Below, piece after piece: positions 16,722 to 25,764 of a DNA stretch of 47,893 nt. Source of the DNA: Defluviicoccus sp. (lineage in GTDB: Bacteria; Pseudomonadota; Alphaproteobacteria; MPNO01); the NCBI GenBank assembly GCA_028820505.1, contig JAPPIT010000227.1:13920-61812 (forward strand). The letters run 5' to 3'. Position 1 is the stretch's first letter. Each line of letters opens with the position of its first letter. A program made the position numbers and the translations under genes. The notes below the pieces were generated by a model, which did no database searches, had not been told where the DNA came from, and was given only the letters and a program-made list of their open reading frames with translations.

Positions 16722-17576
16722 ATGACCATCGGCAGCTACGAGACCGTCAAGGTCGAAAAGGACGACGGCATCGGCTGGCTCATCATGAACCGGCCGGAGA
16801 AGCGGAACGCGATGAACCCGCAGATGCATTTCGACATGGATGCGGTGCTGCCGGAGATCGAGGCGGACCCCGAGATCGCGGTGGTGATCCTCACCGGCGC
16901 GGGCGAGGCGTTCTGCGCGGGCCAGGATCTGCGCGAGTATTTCCGCGGCCTCGACGGCGATCCCGTCGGACGCCGGCGGGCGGGCGAGGCGAGCGAGCGC
17001 TGGCGCAACCGCCGGCTGATGAGCTTCAACAAGCCGACGATAGCCATGGTCAACGGCTACTGCATCGGCGGCGGTTTCACCCAGATGCTGTGCTGCGACT
17101 TCGCCATTGCCGCCGACGAGGCGGTCTTCGGGCTGTCGGAGGTCAACTGGGGCATCCTGCCGGGCGGGCTGGTCTCGAAGAAGCTCACCGACACGCTCCT
17201 GTTCCGGCACGCGATGTACTACGCCTGCACCGGGCGCACGCTCGACGGCAAGCGCGCGGCGGAGATCGGGCTGGTCAACGAATCCTGGCCGCGCGACCGG
17301 CTGAGGGACGAGACCGTGGCGCTCGCCCGTGAGCTGATGGAGAAGAACCAGGAGGTGCTGCGCGCCACCAAGCACGCGATCCGCGCGGTGCGGACGATGA
17401 ACGACGACCAGGCGTTCGACTACCTCGCCGCCAAGGGCGCCGAGATCAAGCAGCGCGACCGCGAGAACGCCTACGCCAACGGGATCAAGCAGTTCCTCGA
17501 CGACAAGAGCTACAAGCCGACCTTCGGCGCCTACGACCGCGACCGGGCGATCCGGGACAACCGGGCGCCGGAGTAG
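16722..17576 (+). CDS. p-Hydroxycinnamoyl-CoA hydratase/lyase-like enoyl-CoA hydratase
   Basis: 284-residue crotonase. The oxyanion-hole segment is LTGAGEAFCAGQDLREYF and the second is NKPTIAMVNGYCIGGGFTQMLCCDFAIAADEA; GLSEVNWGI carries the catalytic glutamate. The C-terminal QFLDDKSYKPTF is characteristic of feruloyl/p-coumaroyl-CoA hydratase-lyases, which convert hydroxycinnamoyl-CoA to benzaldehydes plus acetyl-CoA. No feruloyl-CoA synthetase or vanillin dehydrogenase is adjacent, so the assignment rests on similarity. GAAGAGGA at 16711-16718 favours ATG 16722 over ATG 16695. It is convergent with phhB. Confidence 0.83.
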   Translation: MTIGSYETVKVEKDDGIGWLIMNRPEKRNAMNPQMHFDMDAVLPEIEADPEIAVVILTGAGEAFCAGQDLREYFRGLDGDPVGRRRAGEASERWRNRRLMSFNKPTIAMVNGYCIGGGFTQMLCCDFAIAADEAVFGLSEVNWGILPGGLVSKKLTDTLLFRHAMYYACTGRTLDGKRAAEIGLVNESWPRDRLRDETVALARELMEKNQEVLRATKHAIRAVRTMNDDQAFDYLAAKGAEIKQRDRENAYANGIKQFLDDKSYKPTFGAYDRDRAIRDNRAPE

Positions 17577-17592
17577 CTCGGCGGGCCCTTGC

Positions 17593-17883
17593 CTACCCCG
17601 CGATCCCGTCGATGAACGTCGCCAGGTCGATGTCGCGCTGGCTGAGGCCGCCGGCGTCGTGGGTGGACAGCGTAATCTCGACCCGGTTGTAGACGTTGAA
17701 CCATTCGGGGTGGTGGTCTGCCTTCTCGGCGGCGAGCGCGATCCGGCCCATGAAGCCGAATGCTTCGTTGAAATCGGCGAAGGCGAAGGACTTCCGGATC
17801 GCGTCGCGCCCCTCGACCTCCTCCCACCCGTCGAGCGCGGCCAGCGCCGCCGCCCGTTCCGCACCCTCCAGCTTGTCTGCCAT
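17593..17883 (-). CDS. phhB: 4a-Hydroxytetrahydrobiopterin dehydratase (pterin-4a-carbinolamine dehydratase)
   Basis: 96 residues, the usual size. It recycles the pterin cofactor by dehydrating 4a-hydroxytetrahydrobiopterin. The signature [36 protein letters not shown] contains the paired histidines and the D-x-A helix of the active site. No phenylalanine hydroxylase is seen nearby; in some bacteria the protein serves molybdopterin-linked or other pterin functions. It is divergent from the metallopeptidase gene, with 72 bases between the two starts. Confidence 0.93.
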   Translation of the reverse strand: MADKLEGAERAAALAALDGWEEVEGRDAIRKSFAFADFNEAFGFMGRIALAAEKADHHPEWFNVYNRVEITLSTHDAGGLSQRDIDLATFIDGIAG

Positions 17884-17955
17884 GCCGCCCTCCTGTCGCA
17901 AACCGGCAGGGTGCATCGGCTTGGCGGCGGGAGCAAGCCGCGTTATCACCGGGCC

Positions 17956-18360
17956 ATGACCGCCCCCGTCACCCGCGCGCCGCGCCTCGACGACATCGCC
18001 GCCATCGCGCGCGAAGCGCTCGAGTCCCTGCCCCAGACCTTCCGCCGCCTCGCCGGGGACGTGGTGATCCAGGTCGCCGAATTCCCCGACGCCGAGACCG
18101 AGCGGGACATGGAGCTCGACTCGCCGTTCGACCTGATGGGCCTCTATAGCGGCGTACCCATCGGCGAACGCGGCGCGGCCGGCACGCGGCAGGAGGTCGA
18201 CATGATCTTCCTCTACCGCCGGCCGATGCTCGACTACTGGTGCGAAACCGGGGAGGATTTGGCCCACGTGATCCGCCACGTGCTGATCCACGAGATCGGC
18301 CACCATTTCGGCCTGTCTGACGAGGACATGGAGCGGATCGAGGAAGAAGCCGGTCCCTGA
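17956..18360 (+). CDS. Small zincin-type metallopeptidase family protein
   Basis: 134 residues. The zinc motif is [18 protein letters not shown] (H-E-x-x-H with a further histidine and aspartate close by), preceded by the family-typical stretches [16 protein letters not shown] and [15 protein letters not shown]. This small cytosolic zincin family is widespread in proteobacteria, often near tRNA or cell-envelope genes, but no substrate is known. No strong ribosome site precedes ATG 17956; its position is supported by the start of the conserved region. Confidence 0.82.
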   Translation: MTAPVTRAPRLDDIAAIAREALESLPQTFRRLAGDVVIQVAEFPDAETERDMELDSPFDLMGLYSGVPIGERGAAGTRQEVDMIFLYRRPMLDYWCETGEDLAHVIRHVLIHEIGHHFGLSDEDMERIEEEAGP

Positions 18361-18363
18361 ACC

Positions 18364-19230
18364 TTACCTTTCGGCGCGGGCGCCGCGCGCGATCCAGTAG
18401 CCGCTGACGCAGATCACCGCCGCGCCGATCCAGGTCAGCGTGTCGGGAACCTCGCCGTAGAACGCATACGCCATCGCCGAGACCATCGGGAGCTGGGCGT
18501 AGTAGGCCGGGGTCAGCGCCGCCGCCGGCGCATGGACATAGGCCCGGGTTACGCAGTGGATGGACAGATAGCCGATGAGCAGGAAGAAACCGAGCAGCGG
18601 CAGGTCGGACAGGCCGGGCGTTGTCCAGTCGAGGACGGCCGGGCCGATCGAGAGCGGCAGCATCATCGCGAACATGTAGAAGACGACCGCGTTCTTGTCC
18701 TCGGTGGTCGACAGCGCGCGGGTCGCCGCGTTGGACGCGCCGTAGGCGAAGGCGGTGTAGACGATTCCGAGCATTGCCGGCACGACCACCTCGAACCCCG
18801 GACGCACGATCAGCAGCGCGCCGGCGAACCCGAAACAGATCGCGATCCAGCGGTCCAGCCCGACCCGTTCGCCAACGAAGATCTGCAGCAGGATCACCGT
18901 GAAGAAGGGCCCGGTGAACTGGATCGCGTTGGCGTCCGCAAGCTCGACCGTGCGGAGGCCGTAGAAGAACGTCACCATGCCGGTATAGGTCGTCACCGCG
19001 CGGATCGCGTAGATCTTCCAGCGCCGCGTCTTGAGGGCGCCGCCCCCGTTCCTGAGCAGCCACGGCACGAGTACCAGGATGCCGAAAACGCAACGGATGA
19101 AGACCAGCGTGAAGACCGACATGGACTGGGCGAGCTCGCGCACGGTGACGTAGGTGAGCGCGAAGAACGCCGATGCGCCGATCATCCACAGCGTGCCTGC
19201 GATCAGGCCGGAATATTTCGCCGGCGCCAC
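18364..19230 (-). CDS. EamA/DMT superfamily transporter
   Basis: 288-residue inner-membrane protein with about ten hydrophobic helices in two EamA repeats (for example [20 protein letters not shown] at the start and [20 protein letters not shown] near the end). It ends in positively charged GARAER. Such proteins export metabolites or amino acids, but the substrate cannot be read from sequence. It ends three bases after the convergent metallopeptidase gene, and its start lies six bases after the stop of the upstream glycosylase-like gene on the same strand, suggesting an operon. Confidence 0.87.
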   Translation of the reverse strand: MAPAKYSGLIAGTLWMIGASAFFALTYVTVRELAQSMSVFTLVFIRCVFGILVLVPWLLRNGGGALKTRRWKIYAIRAVTTYTGMVTFFYGLRTVELADANAIQFTGPFFTVILLQIFVGERVGLDRWIAICFGFAGALLIVRPGFEVVVPAMLGIVYTAFAYGASNAATRALSTTEDKNAVVFYMFAMMLPLSIGPAVLDWTTPGLSDLPLLGFFLLIGYLSIHCVTRAYVHAPAAALTPAYYAQLPMVSAMAYAFYGEVPDTLTWIGAAVICVSGYWIARGARAER

Positions 19231-19236
19231 GGGACC

Positions 19237-19851
19237 TCAGGCGGAGTCGAGCAGCGCGCGGACCCGGCGGCGCAGCTCGGGCAGAAGCTCGGCGTCGAAC
19301 CAGGGGTTCCTCGCCTGCCAGCCCCGCGTGCGCCAGCTCGGATGCGGGATCGGGAAGAAGCGCGGCAGGTAGGTGCGCCACGCGGCGACGGTCTCGGTGA
19401 GCGTGCGGCGCCTGCGTTCGCCGAGATACCAGGCGTGGGCGTATTGCCCGATCAGCACGGTCAGCGCGATCCTCGGCAGCGCGGCCGTGACCCGGGGATG
19501 CCAGAGCGGCGCGCATTCGGGCCGCGGCGGCTTGTCCCCGCCGCGCGGCAACACGCCGGGATAGCAGAACCCCATCGGCACGATGGCGACCCTGCTCTCG
19601 TCGTAGAAGGTTGCGGTATCGAGGTCGAGCCAATCGCGCAGCCTCTCGCCGCTCGCATCCGTCCACGGCATGCCGCTCGCATGCACCTTCGTGCCGGGCG
19701 CCTGGCCGATCAGCAGCAGCCGTGCCGTCGCGGACGCCCGAAGCACCGGGCGCGGCCCGAGCGGCAGTTCCTCCGCGCAGATGCGGCAGCCCCGCACTTC
19801 GGCAAGAAGGGCGTCGAGATCGTGGGGCTCGACTCGGTCGGGAATCGCCAT
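19237..19851 (-). CDS. Uracil-DNA glycosylase family protein
   Basis: 204 residues of the UDG superfamily. The N-terminal [21 protein letters not shown] carries C-x2-[20 protein letters not shown] is the uracil-binding motif 1 region (G-x-A-P-G), and [14 protein letters not shown] is motif 2. Unlike family 4 UDGs, only two of the four Fe-S-type cysteines are obvious, so this may be a member of the uncharacterised family found beside true UDGs. It presumably acts in base-excision repair. It is cotranscribed with the EamA gene. Confidence 0.82.
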   Translation of the reverse strand: MAIPDRVEPHDLDALLAEVRGCRICAEELPLGPRPVLRASATARLLLIGQAPGTKVHASGMPWTDASGERLRDWLDLDTATFYDESRVAIVPMGFCYPGVLPRGGDKPPRPECAPLWHPRVTAALPRIALTVLIGQYAHAWYLGERRRRTLTETVAAWRTYLPRFFPIPHPSWRTRGWQARNPWFDAELLPELRRRVRALLDSA

Positions 19852-19899
19852 CCGGCCCGCAGTATGGGGAGGCGATCGAAGCGCTGTCGAGGGTGGAGC

Positions 19900-19995
19900 G
19901 GTCCCTCGATACGGCGCCTGCGGCGCCTACTCGGGATGAGGAGTGAATTCAGGTCCCTCATTCTGAGTAGCGGGGAAGCCGGGTATCGAAGGACC
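19900..19995. repeat. Imperfect inverted repeat of ~41-base dispersed elements
   Basis: Two related elements face each other: 19900-19941 begins GGTCCCTCGATACG and ends TCGGGATGAGG; 19956-19995 is its near reverse complement, starting CCTCATTCTGAGTAGC and ending CGAAGGACC. They are separated by 14 bases. A third relative lies at 24087-24125. This is the form of a short dispersed palindromic (REP/BIME-like) element. It occupies most of the 210-base spacer between the glycosylase and cysE starts. Confidence 0.75.
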
Positions 19996-20061
19996 GCCTT
20001 GACCGGACGCGGCGCGCTTACCAGTTTTTCTCCACCCCTCGGCGTCCCGCGGGAGCCCGCC

Positions 20062-20793
20062 ATGTTCGGACTAGAGCGGCTGAAGGAAGACATCGACGCG
20101 ATCGCGGAGCGCGATCCGGCTTCGCGGTCGCGCCTGGAAATCGTGTTCTGCTATCCGGGGCTGCATGCGGTCCTGTTCCACCGCCTCGCGCATGCGGCGT
20201 GGCGGGCGCGGCTCCGCCTGATCGGGCGGATGATCTCCCATGTCGGGCGCGTGCTCACGGGTATCGAGATCCACCCCGCGGCGAAGCTCGGGCGGCGCGT
20301 CTTCATCGACCACGGGATGGGCTGCGTCATCGGCGAGACCGCGGAGATCGGCGATGACGTGACGCTTTATCACGGGGTGACCCTGGGCGGCGTCTCGCTG
20401 GCCAGGGAGAAGCGCCACCCGACGCTGGAGAAGGGGGTCATCGTGGGCTCGGGCGCCCAGGTGCTGGGCCCGGTCACGGTGGGCGAGAACGCGCGCATCG
20501 GCGCCAATGCGGTGGTGCTGAAGGACGTGCCTGAAGGCGTCACCATGGTCGGCATTCCGGCGAAGCAGGTGCTGCCCCGCCAGGTCGGCGAACCCGCCAC
20601 CGCGTTCCACGCCTACGGCACGCCGCAGGCCGACATTCCCGATCCGACCGCCAAGGCGCTCGATGCGTTGTCGGGCGAGATCGCGGCGCTGCGCACGCGG
20701 CTGGAGGCGCTGGAGAGCGGCGACGACGCCGTGGAGGCGCCCCCCGCGGAAGACCGGCCGGACGCGCCATCGGCGGAAAGCCGGTCCAGCTGA
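20062..20793 (+). CDS. cysE: Serine O-acetyltransferase
   Basis: 243 residues. It makes O-acetylserine from serine and acetyl-CoA, the first step of cysteine synthesis. The left-handed beta-helix is built from hexapeptide repeats ([68 protein letters not shown]). The histidines in FIDHGMG and LYHGVTLGG match the catalytic region. It is the short (EpsC-like) form. The last ~60 residues are an unusual acidic/proline-rich tail after [13 protein letters not shown] at 20051-20055 supports ATG 20062. It lies 19 bases from cysK, so the pair can make the cysteine synthase complex. Confidence 0.94.
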   Translation: MFGLERLKEDIDAIAERDPASRSRLEIVFCYPGLHAVLFHRLAHAAWRARLRLIGRMISHVGRVLTGIEIHPAAKLGRRVFIDHGMGCVIGETAEIGDDVTLYHGVTLGGVSLAREKRHPTLEKGVIVGSGAQVLGPVTVGENARIGANAVVLKDVPEGVTMVGIPAKQVLPRQVGEPATAFHAYGTPQADIPDPTAKALDALSGEIAALRTRLEALESGDDAVEAPPAEDRPDAPSAESRSS

Positions 20794-20812
20794 AAAAAAC
20801 AGAGAGTCGGGT

Positions 20813-21844
20813 ATGGCGAATTTCGATTTCCGAATCATCGACGACGATCGCCGCGCGGGCTTCGCGGGCACGGTGGGGAACACCCCCCTGATCCGGCTCA
20901 ACAAGGCCTCGGAGGCGACCGGCTGCGAGATTCTCGGCAAAGCGGAATTCCTCAACCCTGGCGGGTCGGTGAAAGACCGCGCGGCCTATTTCATGATTCG
21001 CGACGCCGAGGAGCGCGGCGTGCTGAAGCCCGGCGGGGTGGTGGTCGAGGGCACCGCTGGAAATACCGGTATCGGGCTCGCGCTCGTCGGCAACGCGCGC
21101 GGCTATCGCACGGTAATCGTGATGCCGGAAACCCAGAGCCAGGAAAAGATCGACATGCTGAGGCTCTGCGGCGCGGAGGTGCGGCTGGTCCCGGCCAAGC
21201 CCTATCGCGATCCCGGCAACTATGTCCGGGTCTCGGAACGCGTCGCCGAGGAGCTGGCCGAGACCGAGCCCAACGGCGTGATCTGGGCCAACCAGTGGGA
21301 CAATCCGGCGAACTATCGCGGCCACATCGAATCGACCGGGCCGGAGATCTGGCGCCAGACCGCCGGCAAGGTGGACGGCTTCATCTGCGCGATCGGCACC
21401 GGCGGCACGCTGGCGGGCGTCAGCCAGTCGCTCAAGTCGTACAACGAGGACGTCACGATCGGGCTCGCCGATCCCGAGGGCGCGGCGATGTACAGCTATT
21501 TCAAGACCGGCGAGCTGGCGTCCGAAGGAAGCTCGATCACCGAGGGGATCGGCCAGGGGCGGATTACCGAAAACGTCGCCGCGGCGAAGATCGACATACC
21601 CTTCCGCATCCCCGACTCCGAAGCGCTGCCGGTTATCTTCGACCTGCTCTCCGAGGAGGGGTTGTGCCTCGGCGGGTCGAGCGGGATCAACGTCGCCGGC
21701 GCGATCCGCCTCGCCCGCGAGCTCGGCCCGGGCAAGACCGTCGTCACCGTGCTCTGCGACGGCGGCCAACGCTACCAGTCGAAGCTCTTCAACCCGGACT
21801 TCCTGCGCTCGAAGGACCTCCCCGTCCCGTCCTGGCTCGCCTAG
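20813..21844 (+). CDS. cysK: Cysteine synthase (O-acetylserine sulfhydrylase)
   Basis: 343-residue pyridoxal-phosphate enzyme that makes cysteine from O-acetylserine and sulfide. The PLP lysine is K54 in NPGGSVKDRAA; the phosphate/substrate loop is EGTAGNTG (79-86). GTGGTLAG binds the PLP phosphate. The WANQWDNPANYRGHIESTGPEIW region is that of the longer CysK type found in alphaproteobacteria. The final LPVPSWLA ends differently from enteric CysK. It is directly downstream of cysE and four bases before the next gene. Confidence 0.94.
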   Translation: MANFDFRIIDDDRRAGFAGTVGNTPLIRLNKASEATGCEILGKAEFLNPGGSVKDRAAYFMIRDAEERGVLKPGGVVVEGTAGNTGIGLALVGNARGYRTVIVMPETQSQEKIDMLRLCGAEVRLVPAKPYRDPGNYVRVSERVAEELAETEPNGVIWANQWDNPANYRGHIESTGPEIWRQTAGKVDGFICAIGTGGTLAGVSQSLKSYNEDVTIGLADPEGAAMYSYFKTGELASEGSSITEGIGQGRITENVAAAKIDIPFRIPDSEALPVIFDLLSEEGLCLGGSSGINVAGAIRLARELGPGKTVVTVLCDGGQRYQSKLFNPDFLRSKDLPVPSWLA

Positions 21845-21848
21845 GCCC

Positions 21849-24101
21849 GTGCGCAACGCCCTGATCGGCGCGCCGGTCCCGCGCCGGGAGGATTTCCGGT
21901 TCCTCACCGGGACCGGAACCTATGTCGACGACCTTCGCCGTCCCGGGATGCTGCACGCCGCGATCCTGCGGAGCCCCGTGGCGCACGGGCGGATCCGACG
22001 CATCGGGTCGGGAAGCGCGCTCCGGGTCCCCGGCGTTGCAGCGGTCCTGACCGCCCGCGATGTCGCGGACCGGCTGGGCCGGGTGCCGGTCACGCCGATC
22101 CGGCTCTGCCCGCTGCCGGAGCTCGAACCGTTCGCCCAGCCGACGATCGCCGCCGAAATCGTGCGTTTCGTCGGCGAGCCGGTCGCGGTGGTGCTCGCGG
22201 AAAGCCGCGCCGTTGCGGAAGACGCCGCGGACGCGGTGGAGCTCGATATAGAACCCGTCCGGAACGCGCCGCTTTTCGCCGCCGCGCCGGACGATGTCGC
22301 GATCGCCTACCGCGCGACAAAGGGCGACGCGGATGCGGCGTTCGCGGCCGCGCCCTATATGCGGCGCGAAAGCCTTTCCGTTCAGCGGCACTCGGCGGTG
22401 CCGATGGAGCCGCGCGGACTGCTCGCCGAATGGGACGACGCGCGTCTCACCGTCTCCGGCGCGGCCAAGGCGTCCTTTGCGGTGCGCCGCGCGCTCGCCG
22501 GTCAGCTGGGGCTCGCCGAGGACGCCATCGCGATGGTGGAGAACGATGTCGGCGGCGGGTTCGGACTGCGCGGCGAGGGTTTTCCCGAAGACTTCCTGAT
22601 CCCCTTCGCCACCTGGCATCTCGGCCGGCCGGTCAAGTGGATCGAGGATCGGCGCGAGCACCTGATCGCCGCGGCACACGCCCGCGAGGCGCGCTGCGAC
22701 ATCGAGATCGCGTGCGATGAGGACGGCGCGATCCTCGGGCTGCGGGGCGAGGCGGTGGCCGATATCGGCGCCTACGTGCGGACCAACGGCACCATCGGCC
22801 CGCGCAATATCGCCCAGTTCCTGAGCGGCCCCTACCGGATCGCGCATATCGACGCGACGGTGGCGCTGGCGCTCACGTCGAAATCGCCCATCGGCACCTA
22901 TCGCGGCCCCGGCCGCTTCGAGGCCGATTTCTTCCGCGAGCGCCTGCTCGACCTCGCCGCCGCCGATCTCGGAATCGACCGCGCGGAATTCCGCCGGCGC
23001 AACCTGCCCCGCGCCGCCGACATGCCGTACGAGCTCGCCCGCATCGCGCCATTTCCGCGCGAGGATTCGCTCGACAGCGGCGATCACGTCGAGACGCTCG
23101 ACCGCTGCCTGGCGGCGTTCGGCTGGCGCGAAAAGGCGGGTGTCTCGGGCACGGTCGTCGACGGGCGTCGTCGCGGCATCGCCGTCGGCCCGTTCATCGA
23201 GGGCGGCGCGGCGGGGCCGCGCGAGAACGCGCGCCTCGTCCTCGAACATGACGGGCGGGTGGCGGTCCATGTCGGCTCGTCCTCGATCGGCCAGGGGATC
23301 GAGACCGCCTTCGCGCAAATCGCGGCGGACGCGCTCGAACGACCGCTGGAGGCGATTTCGGGCGTCGATCACGGTTCGACCGCGGATGTCAGCGAGGGGT
23401 TCGGGTCCTACCACTCGCGCTCGACGGTGATGGCGGGCTCGGCGATCCTGCTCGCGGCGGAGAGCCTGCGCGGGAAGATGCGAGCCGAGGCGGCGCGGCG
23501 CCTGCGATGCGATCCGGCGGAAATCCGCATCGCGGACGGCGACCGGCTCGCAGGCCCGGGAGGAGCATCGCTGCCGCTCGGCGCGATCGCCGATGCCGGG
23601 ATCGAGGCCGAGGAAGGGTTCGACAACCATCGCCACACCTATGCCCACGGCGCCCATGCGGCCGAGGTCGCGGTCGATCCGGAAACCGGCGCGGTCGAAA
23701 TCCTCGACTACGTCGCGGTCGAGGATGTGGGGCGGATCGTCAACCCGGTTACAGTCGCCGGACAGGCGGTGGGCGCGGTCGTGCAGGGTATCGGCGGCGC
23801 GCTGTTCGAGGACATGCCCTACGACGCCTCGGGCCAGCCGCTCTCGGCGACGCTCGCCGACTACCTGCTGCCGGGCGCCTGCGAGGCGCCCCGGATCGCG
23901 GCCATCGCGACGGAGGACCACCCCTCCCCGATCAACCCGCTCGGCGTGAAGGGGGCCGGCGAAGGCGGGATTATCCCGGTGGGCGGTCTGATCGCCAACG
24001 CGGTCGCGGACGCCCTCGGCGTCGCCCCAAGCGCACTCCCCCTCTCCCCGCCCGAAATCCGGCGATTGATCGAGGCGTGCCCGAGCCCTCATCCCGAGTA
24101 G
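21849..24101 (+). CDS. Xanthine dehydrogenase family, molybdopterin-binding subunit (aldehyde oxidase / CoxL-like), orphan
   Basis: 750 residues. The N-terminal a/b hammerhead (RREDFRFLTGTGTYVDD, LRSPVAHGRI) and the molybdopterin domains (ENDVGGGFGLRGEG, SPIGTYRGPGRFE, VGSSSIGQGIETAFAQIAAD) match the large subunit of molybdenum hydroxylases. The catalytic glutamate is at about 705 in GVKGAGEGGIIP. The usual FAD and 2Fe-2S subunits are not encoded next to it, so either they are elsewhere or it works alone. It starts at GTG 21849, four bases after cysK. Its last residues and TAG stop lie inside a dispersed repeat (24087-24125). Confidence 0.88.
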   Translation: MRNALIGAPVPRREDFRFLTGTGTYVDDLRRPGMLHAAILRSPVAHGRIRRIGSGSALRVPGVAAVLTARDVADRLGRVPVTPIRLCPLPELEPFAQPTIAAEIVRFVGEPVAVVLAESRAVAEDAADAVELDIEPVRNAPLFAAAPDDVAIAYRATKGDADAAFAAAPYMRRESLSVQRHSAVPMEPRGLLAEWDDARLTVSGAAKASFAVRRALAGQLGLAEDAIAMVENDVGGGFGLRGEGFPEDFLIPFATWHLGRPVKWIEDRREHLIAAAHAREARCDIEIACDEDGAILGLRGEAVADIGAYVRTNGTIGPRNIAQFLSGPYRIAHIDATVALALTSKSPIGTYRGPGRFEADFFRERLLDLAAADLGIDRAEFRRRNLPRAADMPYELARIAPFPREDSLDSGDHVETLDRCLAAFGWREKAGVSGTVVDGRRRGIAVGPFIEGGAAGPRENARLVLEHDGRVAVHVGSSSIGQGIETAFAQIAADALERPLEAISGVDHGSTADVSEGFGSYHSRSTVMAGSAILLAAESLRGKMRAEAARRLRCDPAEIRIADGDRLAGPGGASLPLGAIADAGIEAEEGFDNHRHTYAHGAHAAEVAVDPETGAVEILDYVAVEDVGRIVNPVTVAGQAVGAVVQGIGGALFEDMPYDASGQPLSATLADYLLPGACEAPRIAAIATEDHPSPINPLGVKGAGEGGIIPVGGLIANAVADALGVAPSALPLSPPEIRRLIEACPSPHPE

Positions 24102-24125
24102 CCCCGAAGGGGCGTATAGAGGGAC
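24087..24125. repeat. Third copy of the dispersed repeat, overlapping a stop codon
   Basis: Begins CCTCATCCCGAGTAGC and ends GTATAGAGGGAC, matching the right-hand element at 19956-19995 at both ends with a variable GC-rich middle (CCCCGAAGGGG, itself a small hairpin). The GAGTAG shared by both copies supplies the last codon and the TAG stop of the molybdopterin subunit gene. Confidence 0.7.
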
Positions 24126-24189
24126 GCCGGTTTGCCGGCGCGGCGTCTCTCGTCTATGACAGGCGCGGATCGCACGACACCGTACCGAC

Positions 24190-24804
24190 ATGCCCGAACG
24201 ACCCTCCGACATCGATCCCGAGTCCGGGAGCCGGCTTCCCCTGCCGCGCCGCGAGGACCTGCCTGAGGCTGCGCGCGACATCTTCGATCAGCTCGCCGGG
24301 CCATCCAGCCGCTCGCTGGTCGGGCTCTACGGGCCGGGCGGGTTGCGGCTCCACAGCCCGGACCTCGCCGCGGTCACCCAGCCGGTCAACAGCTACCTAC
24401 GCTGGGGAACGAACCTCCCGGGCGCGATCCGCGAGACCGCCATCCTGGTCACCGCGCGGGCCCATGACTGCCAGTTCGAGTGGGCACAGCACGAGCCCGC
24501 CGCGCTGACAGAAGGCGTGTCTCGGGAGACCGTCGAGGTCATCCGGACGAACGCGCCGCTGGACGGGCTCGACGAAACCGAGGCGGCGACGATCGCGCTG
24601 GGCCGCGCCCTGTTCGAGGACCGCCGCGTGGACGCGGAAACCTATGCGCGGGCGCACGCGGTCTTCGGCACGCGGGACCTAGTCGACCTCGTCTCCCTGA
24701 TGGGTATGTACGCCGCCACCGCCGCGCTGCTGGCGACCTTCGACATCCAGCTCCGGCCGGGCCAGGAAGCCCGGCTTCCCAACCGTGAAGGAAAACAGGA
24801 ATGA
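24190..24804 (+). CDS. Carboxymuconolactone decarboxylase family protein
   Basis: 204 residues. The middle (AIRETAILVTARAHDCQFEWAQHEPAALTEGVSRETVEVI) is the CMD fold; the redox C-x2-C is absent, with a single cysteine in HDCQFEW and H in AQHEP, so it is more like the lactone-decarboxylase or unknown-function branch. LPRREDLPEAARDIFDQL at the N-terminus is typical of the longer members. It overlaps the following fumarylacetoacetase-fold gene by four bases (ATGA), which suggests that the two act in one ring-cleavage or degradation pathway. Confidence 0.85.
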   Translation: MPERPSDIDPESGSRLPLPRREDLPEAARDIFDQLAGPSSRSLVGLYGPGGLRLHSPDLAAVTQPVNSYLRWGTNLPGAIRETAILVTARAHDCQFEWAQHEPAALTEGVSRETVEVIRTNAPLDGLDETEAATIALGRALFEDRRVDAETYARAHAVFGTRDLVDLVSLMGMYAATAALLATFDIQLRPGQEARLPNREGKQE

Positions 24805-25727
24805 AGCTGCTCTACTTCGACGATTTTCGCCTCGGCGTGGCGGCCGGGGATTCGGTGGTCGACGTCACCGACCTCGTCTCCGACATCCCCCATATCGACC
24901 GGGGCGACCTGATCAACGGGCTGATCGAGCGGTTCGACGACTACCGGGGCAAGCTCGAGGCGGCGGCCGCGAACGGCGGCGGGGTGCCGCTCGCCGACGT
25001 GCGCATCCGCCCGCCGGCGCCGAAGCCGACCACCATCGACTGCATGGCGGTCAACTACATGGAGGACGGCACAAGGGACGCGCCCGCGCAGATCAATGCG
25101 TTCCACAAATCGCCCGGCGCCGTGATCGGCCATAACGACACGATGATGCTGCCGGACGTCCCGGCGGCCGTGTTCGAGGGCGAGGCCGAACTCGCGGCCA
25201 TTATCGGCAAGCCCGCCGACAACATCGGCGAGGCCGACGCGATGGACCACGTCTTCGGCTGGACCTGCTTCATCGACGGCTCGGCGCGCGCCCTGCCGCC
25301 GCCCGGCAACACCTTCTTCCAGGTCAAGTCGCGCAAGACCTTCGCGCCGATCGGGCCGTGGATCGTCACCAAAGACGAAATCGCCGACCCGCAGAACCTC
25401 CAGGTCAAGCTCTGGAACAACGGCGACCTGATGCAGAACTTCAACACCGACGACATGGCGCACAAGATCCCGCGCTGCATCGCCTGGCTGTCCTCGATCC
25501 ACCCGCTGGTGCCAGGCGACATCGTCGCCACCGGGACCAACCACCGCGGCCTTCACCCGTTCCAGGACGGCGACCGGGTGGAGCTCGAGATCGAGAGCGT
25601 CGGCCGGCTCGCGATCGACATTCGCGACGACCTCAAGCGCGGCTGGGACCGGGTGACGCGGCTGGAGCACGCGGAAAAGGGTCTCGAGGGCCCGCACACC
25701 ACGCAGGTCTCGGGCAAGTACGCCTGA
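24801..25727 (+). CDS. Fumarylacetoacetate hydrolase family protein
   Basis: 308 residues. The N-terminal KLLYFDDFRLGVAAGDSVVDVT and the C-terminal FAH domain with VFEGEAELAAIIGK (metal-binding E-x-E), FTCFIDGSAR-like core and VPGDIVATGTNHRG (substrate loop) are present. Family members hydrolyse or decarboxylate acylpyruvate-type ring-cleavage products. Other members isomerise or dehydrate sugar acids. Translation is coupled to the upstream CMD gene. It is convergent with another CMD gene, with a hairpin in the 37-base gap. Confidence 0.87.
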   Translation: MKLLYFDDFRLGVAAGDSVVDVTDLVSDIPHIDRGDLINGLIERFDDYRGKLEAAAANGGGVPLADVRIRPPAPKPTTIDCMAVNYMEDGTRDAPAQINAFHKSPGAVIGHNDTMMLPDVPAAVFEGEAELAAIIGKPADNIGEADAMDHVFGWTCFIDGSARALPPPGNTFFQVKSRKTFAPIGPWIVTKDEIADPQNLQVKLWNNGDLMQNFNTDDMAHKIPRCIAWLSSIHPLVPGDIVATGTNHRGLHPFQDGDRVELEIESVGRLAIDIRDDLKRGWDRVTRLEHAEKGLEGPHTTQVSGKYA

Positions 25728-25736
25728 TCGCTTCTC

Positions 25737-25763
25737 GCGGCCGGGCTTCTATGGTCCGGCCGC
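25737..25763. terminator. Hairpin between convergent genes (possible bidirectional terminator)
   Basis: Perfect 8-base stem GCGGCCGG (25737-25744) and CCGGCCGC (25756-25763) with an 11-base loop, filling the gap between the convergent fumarylacetoacetase-fold and CMD genes. There is no T-run on either side, so termination may depend on other factors. Confidence 0.45.
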
Positions 25764-25764
25764 C

